NCBI RefSeq assembly: GCF_000429085.1
Contig: NZ_AUBE01000012.1
Coordinates: 1 to 64,000, forward strand
Reading direction: 5' to 3'
DNA: 64,000 nt
From: Streptomyces flavidovirens DSM 40150
GTDB taxonomy: Bacteria > Actinomycetota > Actinomycetes > Streptomycetales > Streptomycetaceae
The position numbers were made by a program, and so were the translations under genes. Of the stretch, positions 9,184 to 16,809 are shown in pieces. A model generated the notes under the pieces. The model searched no databases. It was not told where the DNA came from and worked only from the letters and a program-made list of their open reading frames with translations. Each line of letters opens with the position of its first letter. Position 1 is the stretch's first letter.

Positions 9184-9375
9184 TTGGTGCTGTCGCTGTC
9201 GGCGGAGGGCCTCACGCACGGGGAGATCTCTTCTCACCTGGCCGACGTCTACGGCGCGGAGGTGTCAAAGCAGACGGTCTGCACGATCACGGACTACACG
9301 AGCGCTGGGCTGCGGATGGTCTGGCGCTCACGCCGGAACACCGGCGTGGACACGGAGCCCTGTATGCCGGGCTGA
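9184..9375 (+). pseudogene. IS256-family transposase fragment
   Basis: The reading LSLSAEGLTHGEISSHLADVYG followed by VSKQTVCTITD matches the conserved IS256 transposase segment that includes a helix-turn-helix before the catalytic core. Only about 45 residues are recognisable, with no start, catalytic residues or terminal repeats. It is a remnant. Confidence 0.65.
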
Positions 9376-9656
9376 ACCGTGGGCGCCCGGACGTGGCCGG
9401 CCGCGGCGAGCCCTGGTCTGGTTCCCGTTGCCCAAAGCGCGAGCGGCGACCGACAGAAGCCCTGCTGACGCGCAGGGTGTTCCCGGGCCGTGCCGTACCG
9501 GTCACGCCCTGTGCAGAGGTGCAGGAGGGCGATGGTCAGTGCTGTCCTGCTCGTCTGGACCGCTTGCGGGGTTCTGTACAGACCGGATTGCCATGTGATG
9601 TCCAATCTTCCCCACGCGATAGCCGAAGGGAAGAGGCAAGTGTGTCCGGGGGGCGG
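9376..9656. other. No gene seen between IS fragments
   Basis: About 280 bp between the IS256 scrap and the left target repeat of the next element. Open frames here have no recognisable domains or ribosome sites. Confidence 0.4.
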
Positions 9657-9660
9657 CTAG

Positions 9661-10238
9661 TAGTGCTTCGTTAGGTTCTGGGCTGTCTGTGGCGGCTTCG
9701 TTGGGTGGGTAGAGGTTGTCCGCACGTGGTGCAGGTAACGACCCAGCACCTCAGTAGTTCCTGCAGGAGATCGAGGACCTGGTAGAGGGTCAGGCCGGTG
9801 TGCGGACTTTTGGGTCGAGGCGCCTGGAGGGTGAGAAATTCATGGGCGGTGGTGACGAGGGTGACGTGGTGGTGCGAGCCGTGCCAGGTGCGGCCCTCGA
9901 AGTGGGACAGTCCGAGTCCGTGCGATCCGCCAGCGCATCTTCGCCCATTGCACCGGGTCAGCGGCCGCAGTGGTGGCGGGCAGGTTCGATATCCAGTAGT
10001 CCGACGGAGTGTCGTGTCCGTCCGGCCATTCGACCAGGAGCGTCCGGGCGGGCAGGGCATCCAGCATCAGGCCCCGCAGATAACACGCACCCCATCGCCG
10101 CTGATCCCGCCGCGGCAGCGAGGCGAACACATCGGTAACGAACTCCGTTAACTCACCCCGGAGTCGTTCCACCTCCCCCAACCTCATGCCAGGACGATGT
10201 CCACCACCAGGTGAGATCACCACCGTAACGAAACACTA
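9661..10238. mobile_element. 578-bp deletion derivative of an IS701-type element with CTAG target duplication
   Basis: The ends are imperfect inverted repeats (TAGTGCTTCGTTA at 9661 and its near complement ending 10238) flanked on both sides by CTAG (9657-9660 and 10239-10242). That is a 4-bp target duplication of the YTAR type expected for IS701. It contains only the two ends of a transposase gene, so it could move only with help from a related element. Confidence 0.8.
9674..10187 (-). pseudogene. IS701-family transposase, internally deleted
   Basis: The N-terminal part starts at ATG 10187 (MRLGEVERLRGELTEFVTD, then FASLPRRDQRRWGACYLRG), typical of IS701 transposases. After about 70 residues the frame breaks, and a C-terminal part follows in another frame (GLSHFEGRTWHGSHHHVTL, LTLYQVLDLLQELLRCW). 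The catalytic middle, several hundred residues in intact members, is absent. Confidence 0.75.
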
Positions 10239-10242
10239 CTAG

Positions 10243-10612
10243 GTGCCGGCGGTCTGGGTCTCGCTCACCGTTTCGCGCTGAGTAACTCCCGCTACCGGGG
10301 GTTTGTTGCTCGGGGGTGAGGAGGAACGAGAGGAGCATCACCGCGGCGGCTGCGACGGGCACGTAGCGGACGTCGGAGGCTCCGATGACAATGCCTCCGA
10401 TGGCGCTGGCCACGCCGCTGCCGAGGTAGAGGCCCGCGATGTTGAGCGCCATGGCGGTCATGCCCGCCTGCGGTCCATCAGCGCCCGTGATGCGGCCCTG
10501 AATTGGAGGCGTGGGTCCCCACGCGATGATCGACCAGAAGGTGATACAGCCCCCAGGAGGATGGGGCTTCCGACCCCGCTGAAGGCCAGCCCCGAGGCCA
10601 GTGCGAGCGCCA
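10243..10612 (-). pseudogene. MFS transporter C-terminal fragment, frameshifted
   Basis: The C-terminal two or three membrane segments of a DHA1-type major facilitator are readable: MALALASGLAFSGVGSPILL, a frameshift near 10540, then WSIIAWGPTPP, MTAMALNIAGLYLGSGVA and IGASDVRYVPVAAAAVMLL. The fragment runs into the small IS element, so insertion or later deletion probably removed the end of the gene. The N-terminal domain is absent. Confidence 0.7.
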
Positions 10613-11006
10613 TAGCGTGTCCACCGACGACGAGTCGCAGGCGCCGGCCCGTGACGAGCCGGCGCCAAGTGGCGGCCGTCCGCGCGCCTCTCCCCCGGGC
10701 CGGTCCTGCTGTGCGCGCCTCCCTCCCCCCTTGGCTTCGCGAGCGGCGTCGCTACCCAACGGACATGGTGGCCGGTGGCTTTGGTGGGGTATGCAGTGTG
10801 CCGACCGCCGCTTGACGGGGATTCGAGAGGCCTGGCTCGCCGAGGCCGTCCGCCGCGAGCCCGCCCTCCCGTCGCCAAGAAGGCCCGCTCCGAAGCATCT
10901 TGTAGCGATTCCGCAACACACAGACTCTTCACATCGTATGACTTCGTGCGAAGATTTCGTCCCCCGTGCTCCGTGGGGCGGGCCGGGGTTACAAGGGAGA
11001 GCCTTC

Positions 11007-12176
11007 GTGAAGAAAACGACGTTCCGGGCCATGGTGGGCGCCGCGCTCGCGGTTGCCGCCGCCGCGGTCGTGCTGCCCGGCACCGCGGGTGCCTCTTGGT
11101 ACAAGCATGCCGTTCCGGCCGGCTCAGGCACTGCCGACCGTCCAGCCGCCGACGCCTTCGGGCGGGTCGCGGATGCCGTGCTGACTGAGCGCACGGCCGC
11201 CCTGCTCGACGGCCCACAGCGCCGGCGGTCCGGGTCGCCCGCCAGTGGTGACGTGCGCCTGTCGGCCGGCTTCGTACGGTCGGAGGACGGCGCCGAGACC
11301 TCGTTGCGCGACCGGAAGAAGCGCCTGCGGGAACTGGGTGAGGCGTACACCGCCGCCGACACCGACGTGAAGGTGAACGACGTCGAGGTGCGCGGCGGCA
11401 AGGCCTCGGTCCGCGTCACCGAGTCCACCACGCTCACGTACAAGAAGATCCGGGGGAACGAGCCGGCCACCACCGGATTCCAGGCGTACCACGAACTCGC
11501 CTTCGCCAGGACGCCGGACGGCCGGTGGTCGCTCACCGGTATACGTCCCACCGATACCGGCCTCGCCGCCGTCAACGCCCCGCTCAAGGCTCCGCAGGTC
11601 CAGGCCGCGGCCGACAACGGGCTGCCGACCGCCACCCCCGCGTCCACGAGGCGGCCCTCGCGGCTGCCCGCCCGGAAGCCGACCAGCAACAGCAACGGTC
11701 TCGACTACGCGGCGATGGGAGCGTACGCGGAGAGGTACTGGAGCAGGTACAACCCCGCCTACCCCTCGTACGACAGCGCGGGTGCCGGCGGCGACTGCAC
11801 CAACTTCGTCAGCCAGGCGCTGAAGGCGGGCGGCTGGAAGCACGCCCCCGGCTCCTGGGACGACTACCGCAAGTGGTGGAGCGACCCGAAGCTGGGCAAC
11901 ACCCTGTCCTTCGTGGGCGTCAACGAGTGGTCATGGTTCGCCCTCTCCAGCAAGCGGACGACCAACCTCTCCAACGTCTGGGCGATGGGTGTCGGTGACG
12001 TTCTCCAGATGGACTTCGACCGGAACGGATCCAAGGACCACACCATGATGGTCTCTTACCGGGACCGTTGGGGTACGCCGTACTTGACCTACCACTCCAC
12101 CAACACCTACCGGAAGTCGGTGGCGAGCATCATCGCCTCCTACCCGAACGCCACGTACTTCGCCTACCGCACCTGA
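11007..12176 (+). CDS. Secreted amidase-domain protein (Amidase_6 type)
   Basis: 389 residues from GTG 11007, chosen for the AAGGGAGA ribosome site 6 bp upstream; a longer reading adds only implausible sequence. The signal peptide is clear (MKKTTFRAMVGAALAVAAAA, cleavage after about GTAGA). The middle (about 70-190) is a charged domain with YTAADTDVKVNDVEV, followed by a Pro/Ser-rich linker. The C-terminal part is the putative amidase domain: NGLDYAAMGAYAERYW, GAGGDCTNFVSQALKAGGW with the likely catalytic Cys, and DHTMMVSYRD with the likely His. Family members are extracellular Cys hydrolases probably acting on peptidoglycan or amides; the substrate is unproven. A strong terminator follows. 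Confidence 0.85.
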   Translation: MKKTTFRAMVGAALAVAAAAVVLPGTAGASWYKHAVPAGSGTADRPAADAFGRVADAVLTERTAALLDGPQRRRSGSPASGDVRLSAGFVRSEDGAETSLRDRKKRLRELGEAYTAADTDVKVNDVEVRGGKASVRVTESTTLTYKKIRGNEPATTGFQAYHELAFARTPDGRWSLTGIRPTDTGLAAVNAPLKAPQVQAAADNGLPTATPASTRRPSRLPARKPTSNSNGLDYAAMGAYAERYWSRYNPAYPSYDSAGAGGDCTNFVSQALKAGGWKHAPGSWDDYRKWWSDPKLGNTLSFVGVNEWSWFALSSKRTTNLSNVWAMGVGDVLQMDFDRNGSKDHTMMVSYRDRWGTPYLTYHSTNTYRKSVASIIASYPNATYFAYRT

Positions 12177-12185
12177 CACAGCCGC

Positions 12186-12213
12186 GGCCCCCTCAGCCCT
12201 GGAGGAGGGGGCC
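12186..12213 (+). terminator. Rho-independent terminator of the amidase gene
   Basis: A perfect 9-bp stem (GGCCCCCTC / GAGGGGGCC) with a 10-nt loop, beginning 10 bp after the stop codon. It lacks a strong U-run, as is common in Streptomyces. Confidence 0.7.
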
Positions 12214-12317
12214 CACGCTCGGGGGCGACGGGCAGCGTCGCGAGAACACCGGTTCCGCGCCTGGGCACGAACCGGGTCGAGCGCCCGTTCCATATTTACC
12301 CACCATGCCGGACATGC

Positions 12318-12604
12318 CTTGCCGTTACGCCGGAAGAAGCACCGATCGGCGGCCACGCGGACCGTACCTGGGACAAGCGGATCCGTGAACTGGTACGGCC
12401 CGACGTGCTCATCCTCGACGACTTCGCCATGCGCCAGCTCGGAGCGTCCCAGGCTGATGACCTCTACGAGCTGGTCAGCGAGCGACAGGGCAGGTCCCTG
12501 ATCATCACCAGCAACCGGGCGCCCAGCGACTGGTATCCGCTCGTCGTGAACTTACCCCTGGGGAATAACGCGATCGTCCACAGGAGGAGAGAAGCGGACA
12601 CCGC
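12318..12604 (+). pseudogene. IstB (IS21 helper ATPase) C-terminal fragment
   Basis: The reading DRTWDKRIRELVRPDVLILDD, then FAMRQLGASQADDLYELV and SLIITSNRAPSDWYPL, is the Walker B (LILDDF) to sensor region of IS21-family IstB. The Walker A part is missing and the C-terminus goes out of frame after VNLPL, where intact proteins continue with the last helices. Remnant of an IS21-type element, distinct from the IstB copy at 32.8 kb. Confidence 0.7.
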
Positions 12605-13006
12605 CGTTACGTAGCAGCGGTCCGGTTCCAGGACCCCCACTGGCCGTCGGACCTCTCCAGGAGCTGCGAGGGAGGACGAGTACTGGACGACACCGCCGCC
12701 CGGCACACCAGCCGATCAAGTCGCCGCTCGTTCAGTACTGCGACGACGCCCGTGCGATCAAGGTTCAATGAGACGCGCTCAGCCTTCGGCGAGACAGGAC
12801 ACAGAGTGCCCCATGTGACTGGGCACGCCAGTTGGCCCGGCTGGACAACTCCGATGCTCAGAAGTCGCTCCCAGGGGGGCGATCAGCCAGAGCGAGGCCC
12901 CTGCCGCACCGGCAGGGCCCACGCCGTTGGTGAGCCGACCAGGTTCACTGACGCCGCCCATCGCTCCTCCGGCAGCCCTGCACCCCTGTACCCCCCCGCA
13001 TGCGCG
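12605..13006. other. No gene seen
   Basis: About 400 bp after the IstB remnant. Open frames are short, Arg/Pro-rich and without ribosome sites. Nothing identifiable. Confidence 0.4.
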
Positions 13007-13025
13007 TTCAGTTAGGCTAACCTTG
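13007..13025. promoter_or_regulatory. Predicted DmdR/IdeR iron box
   Basis: The 19-bp site TTCAGTTAGGCTAACCTTG matches the actinobacterial iron-box consensus (TTAGGTTAGGCTAACCTAA) at 15 of 19 positions, with a perfect palindromic core TTAGGCTAA. The DtxR-type repressor DmdR binds such sites with iron. It lies about 200 bp upstream of the DedA gene; no closer gene start was found. Confidence 0.55.
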
Positions 13026-13164
13026 CCTGGCTGCAGGTTCGAGCCCGGTGCCGCAGGTGGCAACCCATAGGACGGCAACCAACCCATTGGACGGAACGGG
13101 CAGAGGCAGGGCTCAGGTGAGAGACGGGGACCGGGCTAGTGCGCCGTCGTGCGCCCGCTGGGGC

Positions 13165-13193
13165 GGGACGCCCATGCGGATGACGGGCGTCCC
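13165..13193. terminator. Hairpin between iron box and DedA gene
   Basis: A perfect 9-bp inverted repeat GGGACGCCC / GGGCGTCCC with an 11-nt loop, 33 bp before the DedA start. It could be a terminator for a lost upstream gene or a leader structure; no U-run. Confidence 0.4.
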
Positions 13194-13225
13194 GGATTCC
13201 GGCCCGGAGCTCGGGACGGGGCGGC

Positions 13226-13708
13226 GTGGATAGGATCGCGCTCACGGCCGGAGCCCTGTATGTCATTGTCCTGCTCCGCGCCGGAGGGACGTTCGCCGTC
13301 GGGTGGCTCGCCGGCGCCGGTGCCCGGCGCAGCAGGTTCGCCGAGCGGATCTCCTCGGCGAAGTTCCGGCGCGCCGAGCGGGCGATCCAGCGGTGGGGCG
13401 CGCCGGTGGTGGCCGTCTCCTTCCTGACCGTCGGCTTCCAGACCGCCGCCAACTTCCTCGCGGGCAGCATGCGCATGCCGTTGCCGCGCTACCTCCCCGC
13501 CCTGTTCGTGGGCGGAGCGGCCTGGGCGCTGATCTACGCGACCGTGGGGCTCGGCGTGCTAGGAGTGCTGGGAAGGCTCTTCGCCGAGCAGACGGCCCTC
13601 GGGGTGTCCGCCGTGGCCGTACTGCTCCTCGCGGTGTGCGGGGTAGTGGTGTACCGCAGAAGGAGGGCGGCCCTGTCCTCCCGTGACACCGTGGCCGAGG
13701 AATCATGA
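13226..13708 (+). CDS. DedA-family membrane protein
   Basis: 160 residues from GTG 13226. DedA/SNARE-associated proteins are inner-membrane transporters implicated in lipid-carrier recycling and envelope homeostasis. The sequence shows a hydrophobic start with GGTFAVGWLAGAGA, the cytoplasmic stretch SSAKFRRAERAIQRWGAP, the conserved re-entrant motif (SFLTVGFQTAANFLAGSMRMPLPRYL, given here only to locate it near residues 75-100), a second domain LFVGGAAWALIYATVGLG and a last membrane helix before a basic tail. It is shorter than typical 200-residue DedA proteins at the N-terminus. A predicted iron box lies upstream. No operon partner is apparent. Confidence 0.8.
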   Translation: MDRIALTAGALYVIVLLRAGGTFAVGWLAGAGARRSRFAERISSAKFRRAERAIQRWGAPVVAVSFLTVGFQTAANFLAGSMRMPLPRYLPALFVGGAAWALIYATVGLGVLGVLGRLFAEQTALGVSAVAVLLLAVCGVVVYRRRRAALSSRDTVAEES

Positions 13709-13857
13709 GCCCGTCCCGCGAGGGCGGATGCCGCGGCGGGCGAGATGGACGCGCACGCGGCCTCAGCTCTCCCGTCGAACAGCGCACGGGGATCGACTCG
13801 ACCGCATGCGGGAGATCGCGGCAGCCGTACCCCATGCGGCAGCGGCGAGCAGCAGTG

Positions 13858-14523
13858 ATGGCTGACAACTCCGTATCGCTAATCCCGGTCGCGCCTGCTG
13901 GCCTGAGCCGCCGGGCCCAGAGGTTCGTCGAGGTGGACGGCGTCCGTGTCCCCCGGCAGGACATTCGGCGACGCCACCGCGACGCGTGGATCGGGTACGG
14001 GATCCCCGCTGCGGAGATCGAACGGGCCGCGGCCTTCCAGGACCGCTGGGGTGGGATTGCCCTGCCTCCTGCCCCTTTCTATGAAGGCGGCCCCCGCATC
14101 CCGGACGCGGACCTTCCCGAGGGCTCGGCCACAGAGGGATGGTAGTTTCCGGCAGGGAGTTGCCGGGTGTCCATGGCCTACGGATTCATGATCGGTCCCG
14201 AAGGCGCGTTCGGGATCGACGCCTACCGCTGGACACCCCTGCATACCAGCACAGACGGATGGGTGGAGTCCTTGGCCCTTGCCGCCCACGCCCATCGCTG
14301 GGCCGAGACCGTCACAAGGATCAAGGGCAAGGCGGTGGAGGCATTGGACCTCGGCGGCTACGACCCGGTACCTGAAGTGCAGGGCCTGACCGAAACCCGG
14401 TGGCGAGGCAAGGACTCACTCATCGCCGTCTACCGAGGCGAGACCGTCGGCCTTGACGCACCTCAATGTCTCGAAGCCCACGTCTACGGCGGCCTCGACG
14501 AGTGGGGGCTCCACGGCGGCTGA
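13858..14523 (+). pseudogene. Conserved hypothetical gene with one in-frame amber codon
   Basis: One continuous frame runs from ATG 13858 to the TGA at 14523, broken only by TAG at 14143-14145. The context is GAG GGA TGG TAG TTT CCG GCA, so a tryptophan TGG changed to TAG gives an uninterrupted ~221-residue protein (SATEGW, stop, FPAGSCRVSMAYGFMIGPEG). Both halves have the same codon bias and read as one soluble protein: LSRRAQRFVEVDGVRVPRQ, RWGGIALPPAPFYEGGPR, TDGWVESLALAAHAHRWA, VYGGLDEWGLHGG. I recall similar uncharacterised Streptomyces proteins but cannot name a family. A downstream GTG at 14167 could allow a truncated product. Confidence 0.75.
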
Positions 14524-14636
14524 CCGCTCGACCTACGTGACCGGACGGGCCAACTATCGCTCAGTCACCATGTGTGTGCGCGAGCGCGCGGGAAATGGAG
14601 ATGCTGGCTCCTGGCCTGCGCAGGCAGGACCTCGGC

Positions 14637-14990
14637 ATGTCGACCGATGTGAGTGGACTGATCGAGTGTCGGCCGGGGGCCCGGCTGTGGGGCCCCGACA
14701 ACGAGGACACCGTATGGGAAGCCGGCATCGACCTCTTCCTGCTGAACAGGGGCAACGCCTACGACGGATTGGCCTGCCTCCTCGGAATCCGCAACTCGTT
14801 CGGCTTCCACCCCCCTGGCCGAGGGGCGCGGCCTCCCGGATGACGCCTCCGATGGGCTGCGCAGTGAGTACGCCGCCTACGGTGGCCCGGACGACGTGCA
14901 CGGCACCACCTGACTGACATGGGCCGAGCTCGCAGCCACCGACTGGCAGGAGACAGACGCCACCGGCACGCGAAGCCGCGCCTCGGCCGC
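14637..14990 (+). pseudogene. Decayed conserved hypothetical gene (frameshift plus TGA)
   Basis: It starts at ATG 14637 (MSTDVSGLIECRPGARLWG) and reads well to NSFGFHP near 14810. There a shift of one base is needed to continue as PLAEGRGLPDDASDGLRSEY and GGPDDVHGTT; an in-frame TGA follows, and LTWAELAATDWQETDATGTR continues in the same frame. The TGA sits where a Trp (TGG) would fit. The 3' end is lost at the junction with an IS1380 remnant. It lies just after the amber-interrupted gene, and both concern small soluble proteins of unknown role. Confidence 0.65.
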
Positions 14991-14999
14991 GGGGGCCGA

Positions 15000-15424
15000 T
15001 ACCGACTGGGGCCGGTCTGGAGCTCGAACGTGGAGGCGGCGGCCGGCCCTGGGTGATCAGGGCGGTGACGTGCAGGATCCGGTAGAGGAGTTTCTTGGGT
15101 TCTGCAGCCGCGAGTTCGCCGTCCAGCAGGGGGACGCGGGTCCGGGCGAGGAGGTCGATCGCCGCGAGGCGCGAGGTCGGCCCATGTCAGCCAGGCGGTG
15201 TTGAGCGGGAAGTGGCGGGAGGAGAAGCGGCCGAAGCCGGTGCTCTTGCCGCACCGGATGTGGACCTCGACGGTGGTGTGTCCGCGGTGGCGGACCTCCA
15301 GTAATTGGGCCGATCCGGATGTGAACGGGGTGTCGGTGAGGATGACCTGGTGCCGCAGGTCCTCGTCCTGGTTGAAGAGCGAGAGCTGGGCTCCGGGGTG
15401 GGGACGTTCGCGCCGCCGCCGCAT
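15000..15424 (-). pseudogene. IS1380-family transposase C-terminal fragment
   Basis: Readable segments are GAQLSLFNQDEDLRHQVILT, LLEVRHRGHTTVEVHIRCGK, FGRFSSRHFPLNTAWLTWADL, then after a frameshift RVPLLDGELAAAEPKKLLYR and LHVTALITQG. This is the C-terminal quarter of IS1380-type DDE transposases, including the E-containing RCGK region. No start, N-terminal catalytic Asp residues or end repeats remain. Confidence 0.75.
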
Positions 15425-15545
15425 GGATCAGCATTCTCTGTCCGGGGCGCACACCCGCGACATCCACCAAAGCCTGCCGGGCGGTCATCGCGGCCAGCGG
15501 CAGCGCGGCGGCCTGCACATGGGTCAGCCGGGCGGGCTTGCGGAC
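15425..15545 (-). pseudogene. Quinone oxidoreductase-like fragment
   Basis: About 40 residues (RLTHVQAAALPLAAMTARQA, LVDVAGVRPGQRMLIHAAA) match the segment before the NADPH-binding loop of zinc-independent quinone oxidoreductases (MDR family). It is cut off just before the GxGxxG loop by the IS1380 scrap and at the other side by the TPR gene. Confidence 0.6.
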
Positions 15546-15553
15546 CGTTCGAT

Positions 15554-16273
15554 GCGGGCAGCCACGCCAATGCGCAGCGCACTTTCGTGGCAGCCCTGCA
15601 CGCCGCGGCAGAAGGAGGCGACCGCCGTCTGGGCGCCCACATCCTGCAATGCATGGCCCGGCAGATGTCTCACCTCGGCCACGTCGACGACGCCCCCGAC
15701 CTGGTCGCGCTCGCCCAGTACGGCGCCCGCCGGCACCTCTCCCCCGCCACCACATCGATGCTCGTGGCCCTGGAGGCACGCTTCCAGGCGATCCTCGGCC
15801 GCATCGACGACAGCGAGGCGGCAGCCGACCGAGCCCTCGCCGCCTTCGACCGTGTCAACCCGGCCGACGAGGACCCTCACATGGCGTTCTTCGACGCAGC
15901 CGAACTCCAGGCCACTCTCGGCATGGCGCACCAGATCGCTGCCAGGCACCTCGACAAGGGCACGGCCCGCACCCGCCACGTTCGTCTGTCCGCCGACCTC
16001 GTGGGCGCAGCCCTCGCCGCCCGCCCTGACCATCGCCGGCGCAGCCGGGCCTTCGAGCATCTCGGCCTCGCCCGTACCCACCTCGCCGCCGACGACGTCG
16101 ATGGAGCAGCCGAGGAGACCACGCACTGCCTGCAGATGCTCGGCACCGTCCGCTCCCGCCGCGTAACCGACCGGCTCGGCGAGCTGTACGCGGAAGCCGA
16201 GCCGGTCGCAGAGACAGCACCCGAGCGGGAACTGCGAGAGCGGATCCACAACCACCTCGCCGCGGCAGGCTGA
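15554..16273 (+). pseudogene. Headless TPR-containing transcriptional regulator
   Basis: The last ~240 residues of a helix-rich protein: ANAQRTFVAALHAAAEGGDR, LGAHILQCMARQMSHLGHVD, MLVALEARFQAILGR, HLDKGTARTRHVRLSADLVG, LARTHLAADDVDGAAEETTH. This is the tetratricopeptide-like C-terminal domain of Streptomyces XRE-family regulators. The DNA-binding N-terminus is missing; at 15545 the sequence switches to oxidoreductase DNA on the other strand. The frame stays open upstream, so a chimeric product is possible but no ribosome site is evident. Codon use is normal, suggesting recent truncation. Confidence 0.65.
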
Positions 16274-16335
16274 GCGCAGCCGACCGAGTGAGGTCGGCGG
16301 CCGGTGACGCAGCGAGGGGCTGCCAGCCCGGCAGG

Positions 16336-16780
16336 TCAGAATTGGGCACGGCCTCCGATGTACTTCGTCTTCTCACACGCCATACGGTTGGACCCCTTGA
16401 ATTTCACGCAGAGCTTTGTGTCGGTACCGGTCTGCAAGTTCGACCACGTGTGACTCAAGCTCTTGCCCACACGCTTCGCTGTCGCGGTATCGAAGCGCCT
16501 GCCGTCCCAATACAGCGTCACCGCCCTGCTCTCGCCCGTACGGCCCGAGACGGCGATCAGGGCGTGCTGGGACAGGCCGTAGTCGAGCGGCCGGGTCGGC
16601 CTGGCGTGTGAGACAGATCGGCAATGACGGCGCCGCGGATGGCGCCCAGGGCGCGGGCGACGTTCAGCAGCTGGTACGCCTGCGCGCGGCTGATGCCGAA
16701 CTGCGCGGGCGCAGTACGGCTCCCACGGGCCTTCTCACAGGTTGCGTGGGTCGGTGTCAGTGCTGGGGGCGACGATGTTC
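16336..16780 (-). pseudogene. Remnant of an HTH plasmid-type protein with an unrelated 3' tail
   Basis: From 16780 the minus strand reads ARAQFGISRAQAYQLLNVAR and ALGAIRGAVIADLSHTPG, a helix-turn-helix seen in small actinobacterial plasmid regulators. A frameshift follows, and RPLDYGLSQHALIAVSGRTG continues what looks like the same protein. From about 16521 the frame becomes a 61-residue Cys-containing stretch (TLYWDGRRFDTATAKRVG, TDTKLCVKFKGSNRMACEK) that looks like the end of a small secreted protein. A GTG at 16521 could start it separately, but no ribosome site was seen. Confidence 0.4.
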
Positions 16781-16809
16781 AGTATCTACTCTGTGGACGA
16801 GAGGACACC

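Noticed and set aside
10478..11695. 405-codon minus-strand frame opposite the amidase
   Set aside because: No domain; the amidase has a signal peptide, ribosome site and terminator on the plus strand.
13023..13060. tRNA-like T-arm (GGTTCGAGCCC)
   Set aside because: The flanking stems do not pair into a cloverleaf and no acceptor or anticodon arm was found; could be a chance match or a very degenerate att remnant.
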